This document shows, piece after piece, positions 24,763-32,344 of a stretch of 41,665 nucleotides of DNA. The notes beneath the pieces are model-generated. The model was not told the origin of the DNA, searched no databases, and saw only the letters and a program-made list of their open reading frames with translations. Position numbers and translations under genes: made by a program. Within the stretch, counting starts at the first letter, position 1. Every line of letters starts with the position of its first letter. This DNA comes from Candidatus Eisenbergiella merdipullorum (GTDB lineage Bacteria > Bacillota > Clostridia > Lachnospirales > Lachnospiraceae): contig DWYY01000175.1 in the NCBI GenBank assembly GCA_019118445.1, positions 1 through 41,665 on the forward strand, read 5' to 3'.

Positions 24763-25311
24763 TTAGTACCGCATGGCAGCGAGAACCATTCTTGCGGTTT
24801 CCGCCATATTCGTACCGCTGTCCATGCTGCATTTCTGCAGATACCTGTGCGCATCGTCCTCCGACATCCGGTTGCGGCCCATCAGAAGCTCCTTTGCCTG
24901 CCGGATCGCCTCCTGGTCTTTTTCGCCCCGCTCTCTGGGCGCCTGCCTGCGCTTTCTCTTTCTGCGCTCCTGGGACTGGGTCATCATGCCGACTGTGCTG
25001 ATCAGCTCATTCACCTTGAGCGGCATAGACAGACAGACGATCCCCTCCCGATCCACTTCCCCGATAAAGTTTGGGGAGGCAACCACCAGCATCTCCATTC
25101 CTTTCGGCAGGCAGTCATACAGCTCCATGCAGACCATATCCACCAGGCGGAAGCTGCAGACCACGATCCCTTCGTTATAATCCTCCAGCTGGGACAGTGC
25201 CTGAGCTCCAGTGGTACAGGCCGCAGTGACGGTGAAGCCGTTTCTCACAAGGACATTCCGGATGCTTTTCGCATTTTCTGGCTTGGGAAACGCCACAATG
25301 ATATTCGTCAT
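24763..25311 (-). CDS. ANTAR-domain RNA-binding response regulator
   Basis: A 182-residue protein. Residues 1-115 form a receiver-like domain without the usual aspartate-rich phospho-acceptor motif (the strand around EGIVVCSFRLVDMVC lacks a clear Asp). A very basic linker ERRKRKRRQAPRERGEK follows. The C-terminal ANTAR domain (about 130-182) shows AKELLMGRNRMSEDDAHRYL and ETARMVLAAMRY. ANTAR proteins bind paired RNA hairpins and prevent transcription termination. It lies 45 bp downstream of glnA on the same strand, with SD GGAGGG, so it most likely acts on nitrogen-linked leaders such as that of glnA. Partner kinase not seen. Confidence 0.85.
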   Translation of the reverse strand: MTNIIVAFPKPENAKSIRNVLVRNGFTVTAACTTGAQALSQLEDYNEGIVVCSFRLVDMVCMELYDCLPKGMEMLVVASPNFIGEVDREGIVCLSMPLKVNELISTVGMMTQSQERRKRKRRQAPRERGEKDQEAIRQAKELLMGRNRMSEDDAHRYLQKCSMDSGTNMAETARMVLAAMRY

Positions 25312-25356
25312 GCACTATCCCTCCTTCCTGTCACAGCAGCGTGGAAGAAGACTGTG

Positions 25357-26688
25357 TCAGAACCTGTAAAGGTACTCATTGATTTCCCAATCCGTCACCT
25401 GAGAACGATAGCGGTTCCACTCTTCTTTTTTTTCGTCAATATATTTGTTTGCCGCATGCTCTCCCAGAGTCGCGCGGATAAATTCGTCCTTTTCCAGCTC
25501 TGCCACCGCATCCGTCAGTGTTTCCGGAAGCCTCTCGATTCCCATCAGCTTCCGCTCGTCTTCCGTCATGGCGAAAATGTCGCAGTCCACGCTCTTGGGC
25601 GGCTCGATCTTCTCGCGGATGCCGGACAGGCCCGCACGCAGGCATACCGCCAGCGCCAGATAGGGATTGGCCGCAGGGTCCGGGCTACGCAACTCGATCC
25701 TGGTATCCTCCCCTCTGGGAGAAGGCACCCGGACCAGGGGACTTCTGCTCTCCCTGCTCCAGGCGATATAGGAAGGCGCCTCATATCCCGGCACCAGTCT
25801 CTTATAAGAATTGATCAGCGGATTCGTGATCGCGGTGATCGCCCGGATGTGCCTAAGCAGCCCTCCGATAAAATAATATGCTTCCCGGCTCAGCCCATTT
25901 TCATCTTCCGAATCCTGGAAAATATTTTTTCCGTCCTTCAGAAGCGCCATGTTGATATGCATGCCGGAGCCGTTGATCCCGGCGCGCGGTTTCGGCATGA
26001 ACGTGGCATACAGACCGTGACGCTTCGCGATCGTCTTGACCGTCAGCTTGAATGTCTGTATATTATCCGCCGCCGTCAGCGCTTCCGTTGCCTCGAAGTC
26101 GATCTCATGCTGAGCGGGAGACGCCTCATGATGGGAGCTTTCCACCACAAATCCCATTTCCTCCAGCGTCAGCACCATATCGCGTCTGGCATTTTCTCCC
26201 AGGTCGATGGGGCTGACGTCAAAATATCCTGCCTGCTCGTGGCTGATCGTGGTCGGCTGAGCATCGTCATCCAGATGGAATAGGAAAAATTCGCATTCCG
26301 GCCCCACCCTGAACGTATATCCCATGTCGGCCGCTTCCTTCATCGCCCGCTTCAGGATATATCTGGAATCCCCCTCGAAGGGGATTCCGTCCGGACGGAC
26401 TACATCACAGAGCAGGCGCGCCACCTTACCCTGCTGCGGTCTCCAAGGAAAGATTTCCAGCGTGTTCAGATCCGGCTTCAGATACAGATCGGAGTCCTCA
26501 ATGTTGGCGAAGCCTTTGATGGCAGAGCCGTCAAACATGAACCTGCCTTCCAGCGCCTTTTCCAACTGGCTGGCAGTTACCGCCATGTTTTTCAGACTCC
26601 CGAATATATCCGTGAACTGAAGGCGGATGAACTCCACATCCTCCTCCTCAACCAGCTTCATAATATCTTCCTTGGTGTAATTGTTCAT
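25357..26688 (-). CDS. glnA: Type I glutamine synthetase (alpha-like)
   Basis: A 443-residue enzyme forming glutamine from glutamate, ammonia and ATP, active as a dodecamer. Motifs include FTDIFGSLKNMAV and MFDGSAIKGFANIEDSD near the N-terminus, VGPECEFFLF with metal-binding glutamates, the GINGSGMHINMAL block, and the RVPSPRGEDTRIELRSPDP region near the substrate site. The length suits GSI-alpha, which lacks the adenylylation loop of the beta type, so feedback and transcriptional control are expected. The ATG at 26688 has GGAG seven to eight bases upstream. It leads an operon with the ANTAR regulator and has an attenuator in its leader. Confidence 0.96.
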   Translation of the reverse strand: MNNYTKEDIMKLVEEEDVEFIRLQFTDIFGSLKNMAVTASQLEKALEGRFMFDGSAIKGFANIEDSDLYLKPDLNTLEIFPWRPQQGKVARLLCDVVRPDGIPFEGDSRYILKRAMKEAADMGYTFRVGPECEFFLFHLDDDAQPTTISHEQAGYFDVSPIDLGENARRDMVLTLEEMGFVVESSHHEASPAQHEIDFEATEALTAADNIQTFKLTVKTIAKRHGLYATFMPKPRAGINGSGMHINMALLKDGKNIFQDSEDENGLSREAYYFIGGLLRHIRAITAITNPLINSYKRLVPGYEAPSYIAWSRESRSPLVRVPSPRGEDTRIELRSPDPAANPYLALAVCLRAGLSGIREKIEPPKSVDCDIFAMTEDERKLMGIERLPETLTDAVAELEKDEFIRATLGEHAANKYIDEKKEEWNRYRSQVTDWEINEYLYRF

Positions 26689-26763
26689 CTTATCTTCTCC
26701 ATTCTGCCGTTCCGGGCGGCTTATGCTGCATGGGAATTTTTCTTTTTTAAAGGCATCTTTCTG

Positions 26764-26799
26764 AAAAAAGGCACTCTTACCCCTCTGGTAAAAGCGCCT
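26764..26799 (-). terminator. Attenuator in the glnA leader
   Basis: On the minus strand the arms AGGCGCTTTTACC and GGTAAGAGTGCCT form a long stem with an AGAGG loop (26799-26769), followed by TTTTTT to 26764. It lies within about 45 bases of the predicted transcription start and about 75 bases before the glnA ATG, so it would stop most transcripts unless antiterminated. Confidence 0.75.
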
Positions 26800-26813
26800 T
26801 TGCCCTACCGCTA

Positions 26814-26843
26814 ATCATAACAACAAGAATTACGGTTTGTCAA
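26814..26843 (-). promoter_or_regulatory. Promoter of glnA
   Basis: On the minus strand TTGACA (26843-26838), 18 bp, TATGAT (26819-26814). The tandem 24-bp repeats end five bases upstream of the -35 box. Confidence 0.75.
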
Positions 26844-26847
26844 TCGT

Positions 26848-26895
26848 TTTTTCTACCGGAATCTGCCAGCATTTTTCTACCGGAACCTGCCAGCA
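26848..26895 (-). repeat. Tandem 24-bp direct repeats upstream of the glnA promoter
   Basis: Two abutting 24-bp units (26848-26871 and 26872-26895) differ at one base. On the minus strand each reads TGCTGGCAG-R-TTCCGGTAG-AAAAA. Their position immediately upstream of the -35 box is typical of activator sites, but no known regulator site is recognised. Confidence 0.8.
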
Positions 26896-26980
26896 TTTTT
26901 ACAGCCAGGCAGGAAATCCGGTCATAAATGCCTCCTGTCCGGAGTAAACTGTATAAACAACATGAATCGGGGATATGGAT

Positions 26981-27475
26981 ATGAGTTCAAAGACCAGAAT
27001 TGTGGTACTGCATTTAAAAGAATTGATATATACCGGAATTTTTGCGGTACTGGGAATCCTCTTCCTCCTGCTTCTCATCATCATGTTCCTGCCCGGGAAA
27101 AGCCAGACGCCGGAAAACGGGGAAGAGAGCGACCGTTTTGTCCCGGGAAAGTATACCACCTCGGTGATCCTCGGAAATTCCTCCGTGGACGTGGAGGTGG
27201 TGGTGGACAGCAACAACATCAACTCCATCCGGCTCGTGAATCTGGATGAAGCGGTCACCACCATGTACCCGCTGATGGAACCTGCCCTCAACGATCTGGC
27301 CGCGCAGATCTGCGAAAAGCAGTCCCTGGAAAACATCAGCTACTCCGAGGACAACAAATATACCTCCCAGGTCCTGCTGGAAGCGATCTCTTCCGCGCTG
27401 GAAAAGGCGGAAAAAACGCCCGGGAGCTCTCTTGACGCTCCCAAGGACGCCTCTGCTCACTCAGAGACGTCCTAG
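26981..27475 (+). CDS. Membrane-anchored FMN-binding-domain-like protein lacking the flavin-attachment motif
   Basis: A 164-residue protein with one transmembrane helix (about 15-40), a short linker, then an external domain of about 100 residues. The order of features, GKYTTSVILG, then VDVEVVVDSNNINSIRLVN, then QICEKQSLENI and YTSQVLLEAISSALEKA, follows the FMN_bind domain of RnfG/NqrC-type proteins. In those proteins, SGAT(S)xTS carries the covalent flavin; here the segment is SYSEDNKYTS, so that motif is missing. A structural, non-flavin role is likely. ATGs at 26975 and 26981 are both possible; the second has better spacing from GGGGA. It converges on nadE. Confidence 0.6.
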   Translation: MSSKTRIVVLHLKELIYTGIFAVLGILFLLLLIIMFLPGKSQTPENGEESDRFVPGKYTTSVILGNSSVDVEVVVDSNNINSIRLVNLDEAVTTMYPLMEPALNDLAAQICEKQSLENISYSEDNKYTSQVLLEAISSALEKAEKTPGSSLDAPKDASAHSETS

Positions 27476-27510
27476 CAATTCCGCTCACTCAGAGTGTCCC
27501 AGCGATTCCG
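27455..27510. repeat. Tandem ~28-bp duplication at the nadE 3' end
   Basis: GCTCACTCAGAG occurs at 27455-27466 and 27483-27494, and similarity continues over most of each 28-bp unit. One copy ends nadE (minus strand) and the other ends the converging plus-strand gene, so both C-termini contain HSE. An imperfect GGACG-CTCTG/CAGAG-CGTCC hairpin lies at 27445-27472. Confidence 0.65.
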
Positions 27511-29419
27511 CCTCCGAAAGCCACAGGGCGGCACAGGCGTCGGAGGGCATGCGCAGATCGCCTCTGGGGGAAACCGCCACGCTTCCCACCTTGGGGCCGT
27601 CCGGCAGGCAGGAACGCTTGAACTGCTGGGCGAAGAATCTGCGGCAGAAATCTTTCAGCCATTTCAGGATCACATCTTTTTCATATTTTCCTGCAAAAGC
27701 CGCTTTGGCAATGCGGTAGATCTTTGTCGGCGGGAAGCCGCAGCGCAGCATATAATACAGGAAAAAATCATGCAGCTCATAAGGGCCCACCAGGTCCTCC
27801 GTCTTCTGGCTGATCTTCCCGTCCACAGGGGGCAGAAGTTCCGGGCTGACCGGGGTATCCAGCACGTCCAGGAGCACGGCCGCAAGCTCTTCTTCATTAC
27901 AGGTGTCCGCGTAATAACGGACCAGGTGGCGCACCAGCGTCTTGGGAACGCCGGCATTTACCCCGTACATGGACATATGATCCCCGTTGTAGGTTGCCCA
28001 GCCCAGCGCCAGCTCTGACATATCCCCCGTGCCGATCACCAGGCCGCCTTTCGCATTTGCAATGTCCATCAGCACCTGGGTCCTTTCCCTTGCCTGACAG
28101 TTTTCATAGGTGACATCATGAACGGATTCCTCATGGCCGATATCCCGGAAATGAAGCCGGACCGCTTCCTGAATGTCCACCTCCGTGAGGGAAGCCCCCA
28201 GAGCGCGCGTCAGCCGGCATGCATTCTCATAGGTCCGGTCCGTGGTGCCGAAGCATGGCATGGTGACGCAGCAGATCCCTACCCTGGGAAGTCCCAGCAG
28301 ATCAAAGGCGCGCGCCGTCACAAGGAGCGCGAGCGTGGAATCCAGGCCGCCTGATATCCCGATGACCGCGCATTTGCATCCGGTATGCTCCAGACGCTTT
28401 TTCAGGCCAAGGGACTGGATGGACAGGATCTCCTCGCAGCGGCGGTTTTTCGTCCCCTCATCGGAAGGGACGAAAGGCTGCTGGGGAAAGAAACGGGAAA
28501 GGGAAAGCTCTTCTTTTTTCATATGCACAGGGACCGTCAGATACTTTTCTGCGCCTTCAGGGGTATCCGCCGCCGGAAAAGTATTCATACGCCGTCTTTC
28601 ATGGCGCAGCCTGTGGATATCCAGATCAGCGTATATGGCCTGATTTGCAAAGCGCTTCGCCTCCGAGAGCAGGACGCCGTTTTCCGCGATCATGTTATGG
28701 CCGCCGAAAACCAGGTCCTGGGTGGATTCCCCATCCCCGGCGCTGGCGTACACATATCCCGCGATCAGCCTCGCGCTGGTGGCTTCGACCAGCATTCTCC
28801 GGTAATCGTCCTTTCCCACCGTCTCATTGGAGGCGGACAGATTGACGATCACCGTCGCGCCCGCCAGAGCGTGCGCCGTGGACGGGGGCTGCGCAGTCCA
28901 CACGTCCTCGCAGATCTCACAGCCCACCTTCAGCCCCTCCACACAGTCGCAGTCAAAAAGAAGCTCTTTCCCAAAAGGTACTTCAGAGCCGTCAAAAGGG
29001 ATGAAAGAAGGCTGATCCGGCGCCGGGGTAAAATGACGCGCCTCATAAAACTCCGCATAATTGGGAAGGGCGGTCTTGGGAATAAACGCCAGCGTCTTTC
29101 CGTCATTCACTGCCGCTGCCACATTATACAGTTTGCCGTCCTTTTCCAGAGGAAGCCCCACAAAGATCAGGGCGTCCTTTCCTTCCGTATGCCCTGCGAT
29201 CCTGCAGAGCGCTTCCTTTGCCCCGGCCAGCAGCTCATCCTGCAAAAAAAGATCCTGGCAGGTGTAGCCCGTGATGCACAGCTCAGGGAACACGATGAGA
29301 CGCGCGCCTTTTTCCACCGCCTCATCGATTCCCTGCATGATCTGCTCCGCGTTGTATACGGTATCGGCGACCCTGATCTTAGGCGTAAGCGCCGCCGCCC
29401 TGATGAAACCGTCTTTCAT
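27485..29419 (-). CDS. nadE: Glutamine-dependent NAD+ synthetase
   Basis: A 644-residue two-domain enzyme that amidates nicotinate adenine dinucleotide to NAD. The N-terminal nitrilase-like glutaminase carries E46 (VFPELCITGY), K115 (IPKTALPNYAEF) and C170 (GCEICEDVW). The C-terminal synthetase has the ATP P-loop GISGGLDSTLAL and the GTGDMSELALGW block. The frame is open to 29509, but the ATG at 29419 is chosen because AAGGAG lies nine bases upstream and a typical N-terminus (MKDGFIRAAALTPKIRVAD) follows. It starts 17 bp after the hslO stop and is the last gene of the minus-strand run. Confidence 0.95.
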   Translation of the reverse strand: MKDGFIRAAALTPKIRVADTVYNAEQIMQGIDEAVEKGARLIVFPELCITGYTCQDLFLQDELLAGAKEALCRIAGHTEGKDALIFVGLPLEKDGKLYNVAAAVNDGKTLAFIPKTALPNYAEFYEARHFTPAPDQPSFIPFDGSEVPFGKELLFDCDCVEGLKVGCEICEDVWTAQPPSTAHALAGATVIVNLSASNETVGKDDYRRMLVEATSARLIAGYVYASAGDGESTQDLVFGGHNMIAENGVLLSEAKRFANQAIYADLDIHRLRHERRRMNTFPAADTPEGAEKYLTVPVHMKKEELSLSRFFPQQPFVPSDEGTKNRRCEEILSIQSLGLKKRLEHTGCKCAVIGISGGLDSTLALLVTARAFDLLGLPRVGICCVTMPCFGTTDRTYENACRLTRALGASLTEVDIQEAVRLHFRDIGHEESVHDVTYENCQARERTQVLMDIANAKGGLVIGTGDMSELALGWATYNGDHMSMYGVNAGVPKTLVRHLVRYYADTCNEEELAAVLLDVLDTPVSPELLPPVDGKISQKTEDLVGPYELHDFFLYYMLRCGFPPTKIYRIAKAAFAGKYEKDVILKWLKDFCRRFFAQQFKRSCLPDGPKVGSVAVSPRGDLRMPSDACAALWLSEAESLGHSE

Positions 29420-29436
29420 GATGAAAATCTCCTTCC

Positions 29437-30315
29437 TCAGCCCTGGAGCTTTCTGATCTCGGCAAGGTCCTCCACGCTGAACTGGTATGCCGTATTGCAG
29501 AAATGGCATTTCACTTCAATAGGTTCTCCGTCCCGGATCATCTCATCCAGTTCCTTTTTCCCGATGCTGTAAAGCGCCTTTGCCACTCGCTCCCTGCTGC
29601 AGTTGCAGTAGAACTCCACAGGCATGTCGGATAAAATCTCCATATCCAGCCCCTCCAGGAGGATACCGAGGATCTGTTTTGGACTATTTCCCTCCTCCAG
29701 GAGCTTTGTCACCGAGCTGACGCGGCTGAGGTTTTCCTCCAGCTTCTCCACAACCTCATCCTGCGCATAGGGCATGAGCTGGACGATAAACCCGCCCGCC
29801 TGCTTCACGGTATTGTTTTTTTCCATCAAAACGCCCAGGCCCACAGAGGAAGGCGTCTGCTCCGAGGCTGCAAAATAATAGGTCAGATCCTCCGCGATCT
29901 CCCCCGTCTGCAGTTCAGTCTGCCCCACATAAGGCTCCTTTAATCCCAGGTCCTTGATCACCCTGAGTGTCCCGGCTCCCACCGCGCCGCCAACATCCAG
30001 CTTGCCCTGGCTGTTGGCCGGAAGGATGACCTGCGGATTGACCGCATAGCCCTTCACCCTGCCCTTGCTGTCCGCAGTCACGGTAAGTCCCCCTGCGGGG
30101 CCGTCTCCCAAAACCTGCAGGGTGAGCACATCCGCGTCCCCCTTCATCATGCTTCCCATCATCGCCCCGGCGCACAGGAGCCTGCCCAGCGCCGCCGTTA
30201 TGACCGGGCTGGTATCATGCGCCGCACGCGCTTTCTCCACCGTATCCCTTGCCGTCACCGCAAACGCGCGCACCTGCGCGTCCGCCGCCGTCGCTCTCAC
30301 CAGATAATCGCTCAT
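29437..30315 (-). CDS. hslO: Redox-regulated chaperone Hsp33
   Basis: A 292-residue cytosolic holdase activated by oxidation. The C-terminal zinc switch is complete: CNC in EFYCNCSRERV and CHFC near residues 265-270, the four cysteines that release zinc when oxidised. N-terminal landmarks are YLVRATAADAQVRAFAVTA and GRLLCAGAMMGSMMKGDADVLTLQ. The start at 30315 overlaps the stop of the upstream methyltransferase gene (ATGA), indicating translational coupling. Confidence 0.95.
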   Translation of the reverse strand: MSDYLVRATAADAQVRAFAVTARDTVEKARAAHDTSPVITAALGRLLCAGAMMGSMMKGDADVLTLQVLGDGPAGGLTVTADSKGRVKGYAVNPQVILPANSQGKLDVGGAVGAGTLRVIKDLGLKEPYVGQTELQTGEIAEDLTYYFAASEQTPSSVGLGVLMEKNNTVKQAGGFIVQLMPYAQDEVVEKLEENLSRVSSVTKLLEEGNSPKQILGILLEGLDMEILSDMPVEFYCNCSRERVAKALYSIGKKELDEMIRDGEPIEVKCHFCNTAYQFSVEDLAEIRKLQG

Positions 30316-31067
30316 TTTCCATTTTCCCTCGCTATACAATAAATTCTCTCGCTTGACTGTGTGACCTCACCCAGCGTATCGGCGTCCAGCGCCTCCGTAA
30401 AAAGGAGGCCGCTCTTCTCCATCAGCCGCCGGATGTCTGAAAGGTCATACCCTCTCTGATAATGGGTTTCCGTAAACCTGCGGAACAGCCCGCCGTCCTG
30501 CTCCCGGACGAATACGGTCACATCATATTCATTGATCCGCTCATCGGGATCGTAAAAATTCTCCCAGATAAAGCTGCAGTCCTCCCGGTTCTCAGCAATG
30601 GTGGCGTCCCCGATCACCGTCTCATATTTGTATACTGTATTGAAATCAAACAAAAACAGGCCGCCCGGGTCCAGATAATTGTTCACCAGGCGGAAGGTCC
30701 TGATCAGGTCTTCTTCCTCCAGCAGATAGTTCAGGCTGTCGCAGATGCAGACAACAGCCCGGACCGTGCCGTACAGCTCAAAATCCCGCATGTCCTGTTC
30801 CAGATAAAGAATGTCCTGGCCTGCAGCCGCCGTTTTCTCCACGGCAATATTCAGCATGGCTTCCGAGTTATCCACGCCGATCATGTCATAACCCTTCTCA
30901 GCAAGGAGCCTGGTCACCGTCCCGGTCCCGCAGCCAAGGTCCAGCACCAGCCCGTCCCGGATGCCTTCCTTCTTCAGGCGTCCGGCGAGAAAATCCGCCC
31001 ATTTCGCATATGGGGCATTGTCCATAAAGGTATCATAGACCTGTGCAAAATCTGTATAAGCTTCCAC
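30312..31067 (-). CDS. Class I SAM-dependent methyltransferase
   Basis: A 251-residue protein with a Rossmann methyltransferase fold. Motif I is VLDLGCGTGTVTRLLAEKGY (about 40-59), followed by MIGVDNSEAML, the DMRDFEL acidic turn and a VCICDSLNYLL post-motif. The N-terminal YTDFAQVYDTFMDN is common to a group of Firmicutes methyltransferases of unknown substrate (Methyltransf_25/DUF4942-like small-molecule or rRNA enzymes cannot be separated here). Its stop overlaps the hslO start. Upstream is hisC, 30 bp away, so it belongs to the same transcript. Confidence 0.85.
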   Translation of the reverse strand: MEAYTDFAQVYDTFMDNAPYAKWADFLAGRLKKEGIRDGLVLDLGCGTGTVTRLLAEKGYDMIGVDNSEAMLNIAVEKTAAAGQDILYLEQDMRDFELYGTVRAVVCICDSLNYLLEEEDLIRTFRLVNNYLDPGGLFLFDFNTVYKYETVIGDATIAENREDCSFIWENFYDPDERINEYDVTVFVREQDGGLFRRFTETHYQRGYDLSDIRRLMEKSGLLFTEALDADTLGEVTQSSERIYCIARENGK

Positions 31068-31097
31068 GAAAAGCCTCCGTTTTGTCTGACAGCCTCT

Positions 31098-32240
31098 TCA
31101 TTTCAGATAATTCCTCAGAAATGCCAGCAGCGCATCCGTCTGTTCTTTTGTCCCAACGGTGATCCGCAGATGATTGCCGGTCCTCTCCCCTGGGAAATAG
31201 CGGACATAGATGCCGGCCTCCTTTAACGCCAGGAAAATCTCCTCTGCCGGGACTTTTTCATGGGAAGCGAAGACAAAATTGGTCCTGGAATCCGGGAAAG
31301 AAAAGCCCAGGGAGGAAAGCTCCTTCTTCAGATACTCTCTGGTACCCGCCACCTTCTCCACCGTCTCTCGGAAATAAGCGTCATCTGCCATGCTGGCCGC
31401 TCCCCAGGCAATGGTGGGCGCGTCCATAGTATAGGAATTGAAGGAAAATTTCACGTCCCGCAGATACCGGATGGCTTTCGGGCTTCCGACCGCGAAACCG
31501 ATGCGCATCCCCGCCATCGCCCGGGATTTGGAAAAAGTCTGGACGACCAGAAGGTTGTCGTACTTTTCCACCAGGGGTATGGCGCTCATCCCTCCGAAAT
31601 CCACATAGGCCTCGTCAATGATCACTATGGAGCCGGGATTTTTCGCGATGATCTCCTCGATCACCGTCATCGGCTCGCAGATCCCGGTCGGCGCGTTGGG
31701 ATTGGCGATCACGATGCCGCCGTTGGGAACCAGATAATCCTCTTTCACCAGCCGGAAATCCTCATCGAGAGCCGGCCGGCTGTAGGGGATCCCAAACAGC
31801 TGTGCCCACACGTCGTAGAAGGAATAGGTGATGTCCGGAAACAGGATGGGCTTATCCGTATTGAAAAAGGTCAGGAATGCCATGGCAAGCACATCGTCAG
31901 AGCCAACCCCCACAAAAACCTGATCTTCTCCCACCCCGAAATGCTCCGCAATGCTTTTTACCAGCAGGGAGGCCTCCGGATCCGGGTACAGCCGCAGGAT
32001 ATCCGTTTCAAATTCCGCCGCAAGGCGCTTTACCTGCGGGGAAGGGGGATAGGGACACTCGTTGGTATTCAGCTTGATGATCCCTGCCCGGCGCGGCTGT
32101 TCCCCCGGCGTATAAGGGGTTACTTTCCGGACTCCGCTCTCCCAGGAGGCGTTTTCCAAAGCTGCGTTCTTAGAAAAGCGCTTCTTGCCGGCCCGGATAT
32201 CCCTGCCTTCCCGGCAGTCCATTCTGTCTGTCTGTTCCAT
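31098..32240 (-). CDS. hisC: Histidinol-phosphate aminotransferase
   Basis: A 380-residue PLP-dependent aminotransferase of the HisC type, transferring an amino group to imidazole acetol phosphate in histidine synthesis. It shows KLNTNECPYPPSP, the GVGSDDVLAMAF phosphate-binding turn, IANPNAPTG, IIDEAYVDF and the PLP-lysine motif TFSKSRAMAGMRIGF. About 33 residues precede the usual N-terminus (WESGVRKVTPYTPGEQP), rich in charged residues; the ATG at 32240 is chosen because GGAG is six bases away, while the ATG at 32252 has none. No other his gene is in the window, so a broader aromatic or other aminotransferase role cannot be excluded. Confidence 0.88.
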   Translation of the reverse strand: MEQTDRMDCREGRDIRAGKKRFSKNAALENASWESGVRKVTPYTPGEQPRRAGIIKLNTNECPYPPSPQVKRLAAEFETDILRLYPDPEASLLVKSIAEHFGVGEDQVFVGVGSDDVLAMAFLTFFNTDKPILFPDITYSFYDVWAQLFGIPYSRPALDEDFRLVKEDYLVPNGGIVIANPNAPTGICEPMTVIEEIIAKNPGSIVIIDEAYVDFGGMSAIPLVEKYDNLLVVQTFSKSRAMAGMRIGFAVGSPKAIRYLRDVKFSFNSYTMDAPTIAWGAASMADDAYFRETVEKVAGTREYLKKELSSLGFSFPDSRTNFVFASHEKVPAEEIFLALKEAGIYVRYFPGERTGNHLRITVGTKEQTDALLAFLRNYLK

Positions 32241-32253
32241 ACTATTCTCCATT

Positions 32254-32305
32254 CCGGAGCGTCAGTGATCGGACATACCGACTAAAGCTATTTGTGACGC
32301 TCCGG
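32254..32305 (-). repeat. Inverted repeat upstream of hisC
   Basis: CCGGAGCGTCA (32254-32264) and TGACGCTCCGG (32295-32305) are perfect 11-bp inverted repeats 30 bp apart. On the RNA this would form a stem ending just before the hisC ribosome site. There is no T-run. Confidence 0.65.
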
Positions 32306-32344
32306 CACAAACAGCGGTGTGAAAATCATGCCTGCCTAAGTCCG

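Noticed and set aside
24847-26283. 478-codon plus-strand frame opposite glnA and the ANTAR gene
   Set aside because: It is antisense to two well-recognised genes, is low in structured motifs, spans two unrelated genes and their gap, and lacks an SD.
29915-30175. 86-codon frame inside hslO on the same strand
   Set aside because: It is an out-of-frame glycine-rich shadow of Hsp33 codons without an SD.
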